This document shows positions 1 through 7,696 of a stretch of 64,000 bases of DNA, piece after piece. The notes under the pieces were generated by a model. That model was not told the DNA's origin and searched no databases. It worked only from the letters and a program-made list of their open reading frames with translations. The stretch spans positions 62,001-126,000 of the forward strand of contig NZ_JAUZQF010000028.1 of assembly GCF_030718205.1 (NCBI RefSeq). Direction: 5' to 3'. This DNA is from Nonomuraea turcica (GTDB taxonomy: Bacteria; Actinomycetota; Actinomycetes; Streptosporangiales; Streptosporangiaceae). How positions within the stretch are numbered: the first letter of the stretch is position 1; each line of letters begins with the position of its first letter. The position numbers were made by a program, and so were the translations under genes.

Positions 1-1014
1 CTTCGCCACGTGTCCCGAAATATCAGGAAATGAGGTTCGGGAGGGCTCCCATTCGCCGACGTAGCCGTAGCCGCGGCCCCGGTCGTCGCTGTGCCAGCCG
101 TCGTCCACGATGATCGCCTCGCAGCCCAGCTCGGCCGCCGGGGCCGCCTGCCGCTCCACGCTCGCGGCGTCGACGTGTTGCTGCATGGCGTACCACGTGG
201 AGTAGGCGGGCATGCGCGCGGCCCGCGGGACGTCGCGGGCCAGGCCGTTCCGCGATCCCCACCACTCGGCGACCTCGGCCAGCGTCGTCGCGAAGTGCCG
301 GCGGGTCAGGTCCATCCGGAGCACCACCCCCTTCCCCGGCTCGGCCTCGTGCTCCACCCAGAACCCGAACTCGCCGGTCTCCTCCACCACTCCGGTGCGG
401 GTGCGCACGGGCCTGACGACCTCGGCGGCGGCGTACGTGCACAGCGCCACGTCCCCGGCTCCCACCAGGCATCCCACGGGGGCGTTCTTCTCCAGAGCCG
501 CCGTGCGGGGGCGCCGCCAGAACGGCGGCAACCCGCGATGCTCGCCGCCGTCGGCGGCCCAGAACGCGGTAGCGTCCACACACGGCACGCGCCACGCCAC
601 CCGTACCGTGGCCGCCCTCTCGGGGGTGACCCGCACCTCCAGCACGCCTGGGGCAGTCTCGGCAACCACCCACCTCGCCCCGCCGCCTTCACCGCTCCCC
701 AAGACCCCGGCTCCGGCGTTGATCGCACCGCCCGGCTCGGTGCCGTCGGGCGCGATGCCCGTGGAGTCGGGCGCGGCCTCCGGGGAGGTCGAGCCCTGCC
801 CAGCCTGGGCCGCTTGACCCCTGTCGCCTGAGGCACCGGGCGCTCGGCCCGCGTCGCCTCCGGCTGAGGTCGGCTCCGGGGCGGCGGTGGCGAGTGGCGG
901 CGGGAAGGGGGTGGCCGTGCAGGTGAAGGTGAGGCCGGCCGCCTGGAAGCGCATCTCCTCCGGTGGCCGTGGCGTTCCGTCGTGTGGCTGCCAGATACCG
1001 GAAGCGGCGGTCAA
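1..1014 (-). CDS. Alpha-galactosidase, GH36-like (N-terminal part, runs off left edge)
   Basis: The first 338 residues of a minus-strand gene whose C-terminus lies outside the window. A beta-rich N-terminal region leads into GCEAIIVDDGWHSDDRGRG, which matches the opening of the TIM barrel in GH36 alpha-galactosidases (the DDGW loop). The family hydrolyses terminal alpha-galactosides; the catalytic aspartates are beyond the edge. There is no signal peptide, so it should act in the cytoplasm on imported oligosaccharides. The TTG at 1014 is preferred because CAGGAG lies 7 nt upstream inside the last codons of the ROK gene, leaving one base between stop and start (coupled translation). ATG at 954 is the alternative. 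The ROK gene directly upstream is the likely regulator. Confidence 0.8.
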   Translation of the reverse strand, partial: MTAASGIWQPHDGTPRPPEEMRFQAAGLTFTCTATPFPPPLATAAPEPTSAGGDAGRAPGASGDRGQAAQAGQGSTSPEAAPDSTGIAPDGTEPGGAINAGAGVLGSGEGGGARWVVAETAPGVLEVRVTPERAATVRVAWRVPCVDATAFWAADGGEHRGLPPFWRRPRTAALEKNAPVGCLVGAGDVALCTYAAAEVVRPVRTRTGVVEETGEFGFWVEHEAEPGKGVVLRMDLTRRHFATTLAEVAEWWGSRNGLARDVPRAARMPAYSTWYAMQQHVDAASVERQAAPAAELGCEAIIVDDGWHSDDRGRGYGYVGEWEPSRTSFPDISGHVAK

Positions 1015-1015
1015 G

Positions 1016-2182
1016 TCAGCGCTCCTGGGAGGTGAAGAGGGTCTGGATGGCGACCGCGGCAGCGCCGCGGGCCCATTGCTCAAAGGTCCGTGGCCGCAGC
1101 AGCAGACGGCAGTCGGCCGCCGCGCCGAACGCCTGGCTGGCGAACGACCGGTTGATCTGCTCCTCGAACAGGTCGTACGCCGCAAGCCCCTGCACATCGC
1201 CGGTCACGATGATCCGCTCCGGTCCGAACAGATTGGCCATCGCCGCGATGCCGAGCCCGATGGCGTGCCCGGCTCGGGCGAAGACCTCCCGCGCCGCCGG
1301 GTTCCCCGCGTGCGCGGCGTCGATGGCTGCGTCGATGGTCAGCGACGCGTCGCCGGTGACCGCACGCACGGCCGCCACGATGGGCGCGCTCCCAGCGATG
1401 GCCTCGACGCAGCCGCGCCCGCCGCAGTGGCATTCGGGCTCTTCACCGCCGACCGGGATGTGGCCGATCTCCCCGGCCACGCCGTGCGAGCCGGCCACCA
1501 CCCGGTCGTTGGCCACCAGCCCGCACCCTATGCCGGCCCCTACCGTGACCAGCGCGAACGACGACGCCCCCACGCCGTCGCCGAACCACTGCTCGGCCAC
1601 GGTGAGCGACCGGACGTCGTTATCGACCGTGACGTTGAGTCCCGTCGCCGCGCCGGCCATCCGCGCCAGCGGAACCTGCCGCCAGCCCAGAAAGGGGGAG
1701 TACCGCACCAGCCCGAGCGCCTTGTCCACATCCCCGGACACGGCCAGCCCCAGCCAGTGACAGCGCTCGCCGTAGGCCGGATCGCCGGCCAGCAGGTCGG
1801 CGACCAGCTCGGCCAGTGCCTCGACCACGCCCTCGGGAGACGTGGTCGCCAGGCGGCGGTGCGCCGACACCAGGGGCTGGGCCCGCAGGTCGGTGATGAC
1901 GCCGATGAGCTCGTCATCGGTGATCTTCACGCCGGCGAAGAACTCCCGGTCCGCCCTGATCATCAGGGGGCTGGCCGGCCGCCCCGCGCCGGGCGCCGTA
2001 CGCTCCGTGGCCTCCAGCTCTTCCAGGTAACCTGCCTCGATGAACGGGCGGGCGGCCTTGGTCACGGCGGCGGACGACAGCCCGCTGCGCCTGGCGATCT
2101 CCACTCGGGTCACCGGACCCTGGGTGAGCACCATGGTGAAGACGGTGGCCTCAGCGCGGGTGGTGGTGAGCCGAGGATGCAT
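1016..2182 (-). CDS. ROK-family transcriptional regulator
   Basis: 388 residues. An N-terminal winged helix-turn-helix (about residues 8-60, with VEIARRSGLSSAAVTKAARP as recognition region) is joined to a sugar-kinase-like ROK domain containing GAGIGCGLV, GEIGHIPV and the zinc-binding signature CHCGGRGCVEAI. Such proteins repress sugar-catabolic genes and release DNA on binding a sugar or sugar phosphate. The gene sits immediately upstream of the GH36 gene and downstream of the fucosidase on the same strand, so it probably controls this glycoside-degradation cluster. The start is the ATG at 2182; everything upstream in frame is the fucosidase read in another frame. It could also act on the palindrome at 7577-7593, but that is only inference. 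Confidence 0.93.
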   Translation of the reverse strand: MHPRLTTTRAEATVFTMVLTQGPVTRVEIARRSGLSSAAVTKAARPFIEAGYLEELEATERTAPGAGRPASPLMIRADREFFAGVKITDDELIGVITDLRAQPLVSAHRRLATTSPEGVVEALAELVADLLAGDPAYGERCHWLGLAVSGDVDKALGLVRYSPFLGWRQVPLARMAGAATGLNVTVDNDVRSLTVAEQWFGDGVGASSFALVTVGAGIGCGLVANDRVVAGSHGVAGEIGHIPVGGEEPECHCGGRGCVEAIAGSAPIVAAVRAVTGDASLTIDAAIDAAHAGNPAAREVFARAGHAIGLGIAAMANLFGPERIIVTGDVQGLAAYDLFEEQINRSFASQAFGAAADCRLLLRPRTFEQWARGAAAVAIQTLFTSQER

Positions 2183-2250
2183 GGCGGTAATCGTAGCACT
2201 AATTAACTTCCTCAAGAATTGAATTGGACCGTGACATAGGACGTCTTTAC
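2183..2250 (-). promoter_or_regulatory. AT-rich promoter/operator region of the ROK gene
   Basis: A markedly AT-rich stretch, including a run around 2195-2225 with TAATTA and AACTTCCTCAA, separates the ROK start from the terminator of the preceding fucosidase gene. It is the only AT-rich non-coding DNA near the gene and so the likely promoter and autoregulatory site. I could not fix a convincing -35/-10 pair. The AACTTCCTCAA block loosely resembles half of the 7577-7593 palindrome. Confidence 0.4.
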
Positions 2251-2255
2251 GCCGG

Positions 2256-2302
2256 GTTCGTCGTCGTCCGCTTGGCTCAGCGTGGGACGGACGACGACGA
2301 AC
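2256..2302 (-). terminator. 15-bp stem hairpin after the fucosidase gene
   Basis: Perfect inverted repeat: left arm 2256-2270 (GTTCGTCGTCGTCCG), right arm 2288-2302, 17-nt loop. It begins 18 nt beyond the fucosidase stop at 2320 in the direction of transcription. There is no U-tract, which is common in actinomycete terminators. It separates the fucosidase gene from the ROK transcript. Confidence 0.75.
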
Positions 2303-2319
2303 GCGGCGGAGGGGAGTGG

Positions 2320-5211
2320 TCAGCCCAGGGAGATCCGGTCCAGGTCGGGCGCCGCCGCCGTGTCGTTGTGGGTCTTGATGGTGTTGGCCCCCGCCCGCAG
2401 GGTGACCGGCACGGATGTCGTGTAGGGGGTGTTGTTGCCGGTGCCGCTCACCTTCACCTCGATCGGCGGCTCGCCGTTGACGGTCACGAAGTACGAGCGC
2501 TCGCCGTTGACGGTGAAGTCGATGTACAGCGTGTACTGGCGGGCCGTGTCCACCGTGACGTTCTCGAACAACACGTAGGCGTCCGGGCCGCCGCCGAGGT
2601 TGCGTACCTTCTGCCCGCCCGAGCACGGCCCGCAGTTGGTGATGCCCGCGCTGCCGAGCTGGTTGCGGGAGTCTTCGGCCTCGCGCATGAAGACGCGGTC
2701 GGCGGGGCGCAGCCGGACCCGGAGCTGCCTGGTGACCGTGTTCGGCCGGCCGAGCACCTGGAACGACGCCCTGATCGGGATGTCGGCCGAGGCGACGTCC
2801 TGGCCGGGCGGCGAGGTGAGCGTCCAGGAGCCCTCCAGCGTCTGCCCGAGCCGCAGGGTGGCCGCCGTGGCCGGGCCGCCCTCGACCGTCCACCCGGCGG
2901 GGGCGGCGGGGGCCAGCTCGACCTGGTCGAGCGCGTCCTCGACGTCCAGGCGCAGCTTGGCCGACACCTTCATCGACTGCTGTCCGGGGCCTGCCCACTG
3001 CAGCCCGGACGGGTCCACGGTCATGGTCGTCTTGGGCACGTACGAGGTGGGTGGCAGGGGCGCGACCGCGATTCTGTCGACGCCCGGACCCTTGGCGGCG
3101 TCGCTGAACACCGTGATCGTGTTGGCTCCCGCGCGCAGCGGCACGGCGAGTGCCGTGGCGGCGGGAACGCCCGCGTTGTCCCCGGTGACCGCCACCTTGA
3201 CAGGGGTGGCGCCGTTGACCGAGACCGACAGCGAGGTCGCCGCGGCGGTGGTGTGGTCGATCTGGATCCGGTGATCACCGGCCTCGGCGACCGTCACCTC
3301 GCGGTACGTGATCGCGTTGCGCGAGCCGCCGCCCAGCCCGGTGACCTGCGCGCCGCCGGAGCACGCCGCACAAGCGTCGAGCCGGGCCGTGCCGGAGCGC
3401 TGCTGGCGTTCGGCCTCCAGCGGGACGGGGGTGGCCGGCGACAGCGGGTAGCCGTGCGCCACCTGGATCTCGTCGATCTGCAACTGCCGGACGAAGCGCG
3501 GCGCCTGCGGGCCAGCCCAGGTGTTCAGCACCTCCAGCTTGATGTAGCGGGCATGCTGCTCGCCGACGTCGATGACCTGCACGCCGCGCGCGCTCGGCAG
3601 CGCGCCGGCGCGCACGGGCGCGCCCCACCGCTTGCCGTCGTCGCTCACGTAGACCCGATAGTCCTTGATCCGCGCGGAGTCCTCCGGGCGCCCGAACGTC
3701 TCCCTGGCATACGTGGGCGACCATTCGCGCTGGTTGACCGCCAGGGAGGACGCCTTGCGGGCGCGGCCGAGGTCCAGCGTCACCGACACCGGGAGCTGCG
3801 CGTCGCTGTCCCAGTAGTCCTGGAAGCTGCCGTCCACGAGGGCGGCGGCCGGGTGCCCCTCGCGCGCGGACGAGGCGGCGGCCTTGAGGGTGGACGGGTC
3901 GTAGAAGTGCTGCCGGCCGGCCGTCTCGACCTTGAACACGGTGTCGTACTGGTCCCATCGGGTGATGCCGAGGATCGCCAGATGGCCGCCGGACTGGCTG
4001 AAGCGCATCTGTTCGCCGGTGCGCAGGTCGCTCACCCGGGTCACCCGGTAGCCGTTGTCGCGCAGCCGCACCATGTCGGTGCTGGGCCTGGTCACCACGT
4101 GCACGTACTGGACCTTGGCGCCGTCGCGGGAGATGGTGATCACGCCGTGGGCGCCGTCGTTCCAGAAGCCGGGCCGCATGCCGCCGTACATGTAGCCGCC
4201 GCCCTCGGTGGCCTGCAGCGACTCCTTGATCGGGGGCACCCACGTGGACATGAAGGCGTTGAACGCCTCCTGCTGCGGCGGGAAGCGTCCGTTGACCATC
4301 GGGGTCTCGGCCATCAGCGACTTCATCGACGAGCCGGCGTTGGTGATGTAGCGGCCGGTGCTGAGCCGGAAGTCCACGGGGTGGTTGCCGCCGTCGTACC
4401 ACCAGTCGCCGGTGGTGGGCAGCTTGTAGTCGGCCTCCACCAGGCGCGGCATCGGCGTCCACGCCGCCTGGGGGTAGTCGTAGGACGGGGTCATGCCGGT
4501 CTTCTGCTCGTTGCTGACCGTGTCCATGATGGGCGTGTCCTCGTTGTTGTTGCTCAGCAACCAGGACGGCCGCTTCTCCCTGATCTGCTCGTAGAGCTTG
4601 TTCTGCTCCCAGTACTCGTTGTCGTTGTCGATCCAGAATCCGGCCAGATCCGAATATTTCTCCATGACCTCGAAGAACAGGTCGTAGCTGTACATGCCAA
4701 ACCCGGCGCGCGTGGTCAGATCGACCTGGCGGCCCTTGTAGGCGGAGTAGGCGGCGGAGTCGAGTGTCTCCACCCCCTGCTCGTTGTGCCACTGGGGGTC
4801 GTCGGTCATGTAGAGGATGATCCGGACGTCCTTCGCCTTGCCGGCGTTCACCAGCTCGCCGAGCAGGTCCCGCTTCGTCGCGCAGCTGCCGGGGATCTCC
4901 GACGGCCACGGGCGCGCGTAGCCGAGCCTGCTGTGGAAGGTGGCCAGGACGATGTACGAGGCACCCAGCTTGCGGGCCTCGTCGACCCAATAGTCCGCGG
5001 TCCAGCCGCCCTCCGTGACGTCGCGCTCCCAGGCCGCGCAGTCCAGATGGCGGGGCGCCGTGAACATGCCCCAGTGCAGGAACAAGCCCGCGGTGGAGTC
5101 GCGTAACCACTGCTGCCGGGGGTGCTCGACCTCCGCGCGGGCGGCGGGGGCGACGAGCAGGGTCAGGATCAATGCGAAGAGAAGGGTGGCGGCACGGGCT
5201 CGAGGTCTCAC
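2320..5211 (-). CDS. Secreted alpha-L-fucosidase-like GH29 with discoidin and two CBM modules
   Basis: 963 residues. Signal peptide 1-26 (ends APAARA). The GH29 barrel occupies roughly 30-410, with GLFLHWGMF near the start and GFWIDNDNEYWEQ carrying the probable nucleophile Asp. It is followed by an F5/8 type C (discoidin) domain (about 430-600), a CBM6/35-like module with paired Cys (about 605-725), a NEW3-like beta domain (about 730-835) and a second CBM of the same type (about 840-963). Both CBMs share the signature CxxCSGGxxVxxLGGG. Such enzymes remove alpha-L-fucose from glycans outside the cell while the accessory modules hold them on the polymer. Substrate specificity cannot be read from sequence. 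Confidence 0.88.
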   Translation of the reverse strand: MRPRARAATLLFALILTLLVAPAARAEVEHPRQQWLRDSTAGLFLHWGMFTAPRHLDCAAWERDVTEGGWTADYWVDEARKLGASYIVLATFHSRLGYARPWPSEIPGSCATKRDLLGELVNAGKAKDVRIILYMTDDPQWHNEQGVETLDSAAYSAYKGRQVDLTTRAGFGMYSYDLFFEVMEKYSDLAGFWIDNDNEYWEQNKLYEQIREKRPSWLLSNNNEDTPIMDTVSNEQKTGMTPSYDYPQAAWTPMPRLVEADYKLPTTGDWWYDGGNHPVDFRLSTGRYITNAGSSMKSLMAETPMVNGRFPPQQEAFNAFMSTWVPPIKESLQATEGGGYMYGGMRPGFWNDGAHGVITISRDGAKVQYVHVVTRPSTDMVRLRDNGYRVTRVSDLRTGEQMRFSQSGGHLAILGITRWDQYDTVFKVETAGRQHFYDPSTLKAAASSAREGHPAAALVDGSFQDYWDSDAQLPVSVTLDLGRARKASSLAVNQREWSPTYARETFGRPEDSARIKDYRVYVSDDGKRWGAPVRAGALPSARGVQVIDVGEQHARYIKLEVLNTWAGPQAPRFVRQLQIDEIQVAHGYPLSPATPVPLEAERQQRSGTARLDACAACSGGAQVTGLGGGSRNAITYREVTVAEAGDHRIQIDHTTAAATSLSVSVNGATPVKVAVTGDNAGVPAATALAVPLRAGANTITVFSDAAKGPGVDRIAVAPLPPTSYVPKTTMTVDPSGLQWAGPGQQSMKVSAKLRLDVEDALDQVELAPAAPAGWTVEGGPATAATLRLGQTLEGSWTLTSPPGQDVASADIPIRASFQVLGRPNTVTRQLRVRLRPADRVFMREAEDSRNQLGSAGITNCGPCSGGQKVRNLGGGPDAYVLFENVTVDTARQYTLYIDFTVNGERSYFVTVNGEPPIEVKVSGTGNNTPYTTSVPVTLRAGANTIKTHNDTAAAPDLDRISLG

Positions 5212-5458
5212 CGGGATCGCTCCCTCACGGAGGTGGCCATCTTGCTAGACATCCGATGAATACTGCGGGACGGCGATGCGGTCAAGGCATGTTTCTCTGC
5301 CACTCTTTGGGCGATTTTCCTATCAGGGAGTCAATGCGATCGGACGTTTACGCCGCTAACTCTGGCTTCGGCCACGGGGTAAGTCCGGAGTGGAAGGCGC
5401 TGGCGCTGAGCATGCTGTAACGAAAACAACTTGCAGTGTCGCGTTCTGTAACGGTAGC

Positions 5459-5859
5459 GTGAGCATCGGTCGAACAGGTGAGCGGTATTCGAGCTTGGGT
5501 TCCTCCTCGCGCTATGCACCGCCAGGGGAGCGCGGGCTGCTCAGATCGGGGGCGCGGGACCAGGGCAGCTCGAGAAGGCTCATCGGCAAGGTGATCGAGG
5601 AAGAGGAGTGGCTGGTGGAGCTGGAGGTCATGTCTGACCATCTGCACCCACTGGTCGCGGTGTATCCCCAGCACGGTGGTTACCGGCCGGGCAAGGCTGC
5701 CAAGCGCACCTGCCGAGTGTTGCGCGAGGGCTTCCGTACCGGAAAAGCCGTCGGTCCAGCGTGTTGACCAACTCCTCGGCGGCCACCGTGGGTGGCGCCT
5801 GTCAAGATGGGGTCACGCGGTTCGTCGTGACCAGAAGAGCCGGTGAGCTGCCGTGCTGA
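5459..5859 (+). pseudogene. tnpA: Degenerate IS200/IS605 Y1 transposase TnpA
   Basis: Recognisable TnpA fragments are spread over two frames. From GTG 5459: RRLIGKVIEE and ELEVMSDHLHPLV, where HLH is the HUH metal motif, then KAAKRTCRVLREGF, stopping at 5767. In the next frame from about 5758: VLTNSSAATVGGACQDGVTR, which matches the family WTNSYFVATVGGA block. In that block the catalytic tyrosine (family KRYVENQ) reads TRFV, so Tyr has become Phe. A frameshift and loss of the nucleophile both make it non-functional. The second frame ends with TGA at 5857-5859, overlapping the tnpB GTG at 5853 as in intact elements. Confidence 0.8.
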
Positions 5860-7148
5860 CCGGACGCAAATATCTGCTGGATCTCACTGGTGAGCAGGCG
5901 GCGTTCGCCGAGCGGATCGGCGGGGCGTGCCGTGCGGTGTGGAACACCGCGCTGGAGCAGCGCCGCACCTACCGGCGGCGGGGTGGGTTCATCGGTTATC
6001 ACGAGCAGGCGCGGCAGCTGGTGGAGGCCAAGGCCGAGCCGGGCCTGCAGTGGCTGGCCGAGGTGCCCGGGCACTGCCTGCAGCAGACTCTGATCGACCT
6101 GGATGATGCGTGCGCCAAGCATGGCACGTGGAAGGTGCGTTGGAAGTCCAAGACTCGCACTCGGCCGTCGTTCCGGTTTCCCGAGGGCGGCAAGATCGTG
6201 GTGGAGCGGCTGAACCGGCGCTGGGCGCGGGCCAAGTTGCCCAAGCTGGGCTGGGTCCGCTTCCGCTGGAGTCGCCCGCTCGGCGGGCCGATCAAAAACG
6301 CCACCGTGCTACGCGAGGGGCTGCGCTGGTTCATCAGCTTCCTGGTCGACGACGGCCGGCAGACTCCCGCTCGGCATGCCAAACCAGGCACCGGGATCGG
6401 CGTCGACCGCGGCGTGGCAAAGATCGTGACCACCAGCGCGGGGCGGTTCCATCACCAGGTGTTTGCCACTGACCGGGAAGTGCAGCATGCCGCCAAGCTG
6501 CAGCAGGACCTGTCCCGCACCCGTAAAGGATCCAACCGCCGCCGACGCGCCGCTCAAAGGTTGCGAGCGTTCTCGGCCCGGATCTGCAGGCGACGTCAGG
6601 ACTTCGCGGCCAAGACCGCGCACGTGCTGACCCTCGAGCACGACCTGATCATGTTCGAGGCGCTGAAGATCCAGAACATGACCAAGACTGTCGCGCCACG
6701 GCCGGATCCCGATCGGCCGGGGGCCTACCTGTCCAACGGGGCCGCCGCCAAGTCGGGCCTGAACAAGGCCATCCTGGACAAGGGCTGGCATCGGATCGAG
6801 CTGGCCGTGCGAAGCAAGGCCCGCTACACCGGCACGAATGTGATCACTGTTAACCCGGCGTACACGTCTGTCACCTGCGACCAGTGCAGGCATGTGGATG
6901 CGAAGTCCCGCAAGAGCCAAGCGGATTTCGTCTGCACAGCCTGCGGCCATGTGGACCATGCGGATGTGAACGCCGCCAAGAACATCCTCACCGCCGGGAG
7001 GGCGGAGCTCGCGACGGCCAGATCGGCCGCGCGGGCTGGGGCGCGAAAACCACGCAACCGCGTGGGCCGGAAGGTGAACCGCCAAGCAACAGCGGCCCCC
7101 GACCTCGCTGCGGCGAGTCCCGGACCGGCTGAAATCCCCCGGCCTTAG
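5853..7148 (+). CDS. tnpB: TnpB RNA-guided nuclease of an IS605-type element
   Basis: 431 residues, full length. The RuvC triad is intact: D185 (GIGVDRG), E269 (MFEALKIQNM) and D371 (HADVNAAKNI). A four-Cys zinc ribbon is present, CDQC at 342-345 and CTAC at 361-364. N-terminal KYLLDLT and the RAVWNTALEQRR helix are typical. Biochemically studied TnpBs cut DNA under guidance of an RNA from the element right end; this one keeps every residue needed. The GTG start overlaps the tnpA relic. The stop codon lies inside the right-end hairpin, so the 3' part of the gene doubles as guide-RNA scaffold. The C-terminal 50 residues are basic and low in complexity. Confidence 0.95.
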   Translation: MLTGRKYLLDLTGEQAAFAERIGGACRAVWNTALEQRRTYRRRGGFIGYHEQARQLVEAKAEPGLQWLAEVPGHCLQQTLIDLDDACAKHGTWKVRWKSKTRTRPSFRFPEGGKIVVERLNRRWARAKLPKLGWVRFRWSRPLGGPIKNATVLREGLRWFISFLVDDGRQTPARHAKPGTGIGVDRGVAKIVTTSAGRFHHQVFATDREVQHAAKLQQDLSRTRKGSNRRRRAAQRLRAFSARICRRRQDFAAKTAHVLTLEHDLIMFEALKIQNMTKTVAPRPDPDRPGAYLSNGAAAKSGLNKAILDKGWHRIELAVRSKARYTGTNVITVNPAYTSVTCDQCRHVDAKSRKSQADFVCTACGHVDHADVNAAKNILTAGRAELATARSAARAGARKPRNRVGRKVNRQATAAPDLAAASPGPAEIPRP

Positions 7149-7186
7149 CAGTGGGGAGCACTTCAATACTCCTCAGGGGCGCGGCC
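7020..7186 (+). ncRNA. Predicted omega/re-RNA of the TnpB element with guide at 7167-7186
   Basis: In characterised TnpB systems the guide RNA overlaps the 3' end of tnpB, ends with the right-end hairpin, and continues about 16-20 nt into flanking DNA as the guide. Here the hairpin is 7135-7157, the element boundary is predicted at 7166 after TTCAA, and the guide would be 7167-7186. The 5' limit of the scaffold is approximate. This is a positional prediction; no covariance model could be run. Confidence 0.45.
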
Positions 7187-7319
7187 ATTCCCGCCGCCGT
7201 CGATCCCGTGGAGTTGAGGCCCGTGGACCTCCTACGCGCCGACGTTCACCGTCCAGGAGTGCGCCTGCGGCGACGCCAACGGCTGAGGTGGCGCTCGTCG
7301 CCGCTGCTGCGGCCGGCCA

Positions 7320-7474
7320 CCGCCAGCGTGTACAAGTCGCTCGGCCAGTACGCCGCCGACTTCGGCGGCATGTTCGCCCTCATGTTCCTGGCGACGCTGC
7401 CGATCCTCATCTTCTACCTGCTGCTGCAGAAGCACTTCGTCAAGGGGCTCACTGGAGGCGCGACCAAGGGCTGA
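7320..7474 (+). pseudogene. C-terminal remnant of a MalG-type sugar ABC permease
   Basis: The last 45 or so residues, GQYAADFGGMFALMFLATLP followed by ILIFYLLLQKHFVKGLTGGATKG, are the typical end of carbohydrate ABC permeases (last transmembrane helix plus the conserved QRxFVxGLTxGAxKG tail). The reading frame upstream to the IS right end encodes arginine-rich sequence with no permease helices, and neither a start nor the EAA loop is present. It is therefore a truncated relic, left next to the IS element. The lost transporter may have belonged with the neighbouring glycan genes. Confidence 0.7.
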
Positions 7475-7564
7475 AGACATCCTATGTCTCGCTCCAACGC
7501 CCTGATGGGCCTTGTCGAACGTCCCGCCGACTGATGAGGTGCGGCGGGCTGTCCACGTGCACGC

Positions 7565-7593
7565 ACTCGATTCGAGTTAGGAAACTTTCCTAA
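7565..7593. promoter_or_regulatory. Two abutting palindromic operators upstream of the PQQ dehydrogenase
   Basis: A perfect 17-bp palindrome TTAGGAAACTTTCCTAA occupies 7577-7593, with 8-bp arms around one central base. It directly abuts a perfect 13-bp palindrome ACTCGATTCGAGT at 7565-7577. They lie 104 bp upstream of the start codon and just upstream of a TTGACG hexamer at 7614-7619. The GGAAA/TTTCC dyad resembles, from memory, operators of ROK repressors of actinomycete polysaccharide-degrading genes. The ROK protein at 1016-2182 is the nearest candidate. Confidence 0.7.
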
Positions 7594-7696
7594 ACAATGG
7601 ATCGTTCCAGGTGTTGACGGCCGCGGCGGTTTGCGGGAAAACCATCTAGAGCTCCAATCTCTTACTCGAGGCATCACTCTCAGCCAGGAGTGCCCG

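Larger units (their letters stand above)
5352..7166 (+). mobile_element. IS200/IS605 (IS608-like) insertion element, transposition-defective
   Basis: It contains a decayed Y1 transposase tnpA (5459-5859) overlapping an intact tnpB (5853-7148), in the classical IS605 order. The right end is clear: a hairpin at 7135-7157 (TCCCC/GGGGA) then GCACTTCAA, so the element would end in TCAA at 7163-7166, as known for IS608. IS608-type elements insert 3' to TTAC; a TTAC at 5348-5351 could be the left junction. That boundary is a guess because no convincing left-end hairpin was found. Transposition would need a TnpA supplied in trans. Confidence 0.7.

Noticed and set aside
2195..2225. A second exact copy of the 7577-7593 palindrome in front of the ROK gene
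   Set aside because: Only a partial half-site resemblance (AACTTCCTCAA); not a palindrome, so it is mentioned only as a weak possibility.
2183..2998. N-terminal extension of the ROK protein to 660 residues
   Set aside because: The extra sequence is the fucosidase gene read in another frame, with no ROK or DNA-binding similarity; ATG 2182 starts the family N-terminus.
2224..5106. A 960-codon open frame on the plus strand opposite the fucosidase gene
   Set aside because: Arg/Gly/Val/His-rich composition without motifs; it mirrors codon-position GC bias of the real minus-strand gene, which has clear GH29, discoidin and CBM domains.
5212..5350. A sigma-70 promoter for the fucosidase gene
   Set aside because: A TTGACT exists on the minus strand near 5330, but no -10 element lies at an acceptable distance, so no promoter is called.
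5390..5767. A free-standing 125-residue gene
   Set aside because: Its C-terminal half is the first frame of the decayed TnpA; the N-terminal part has no family resemblance.
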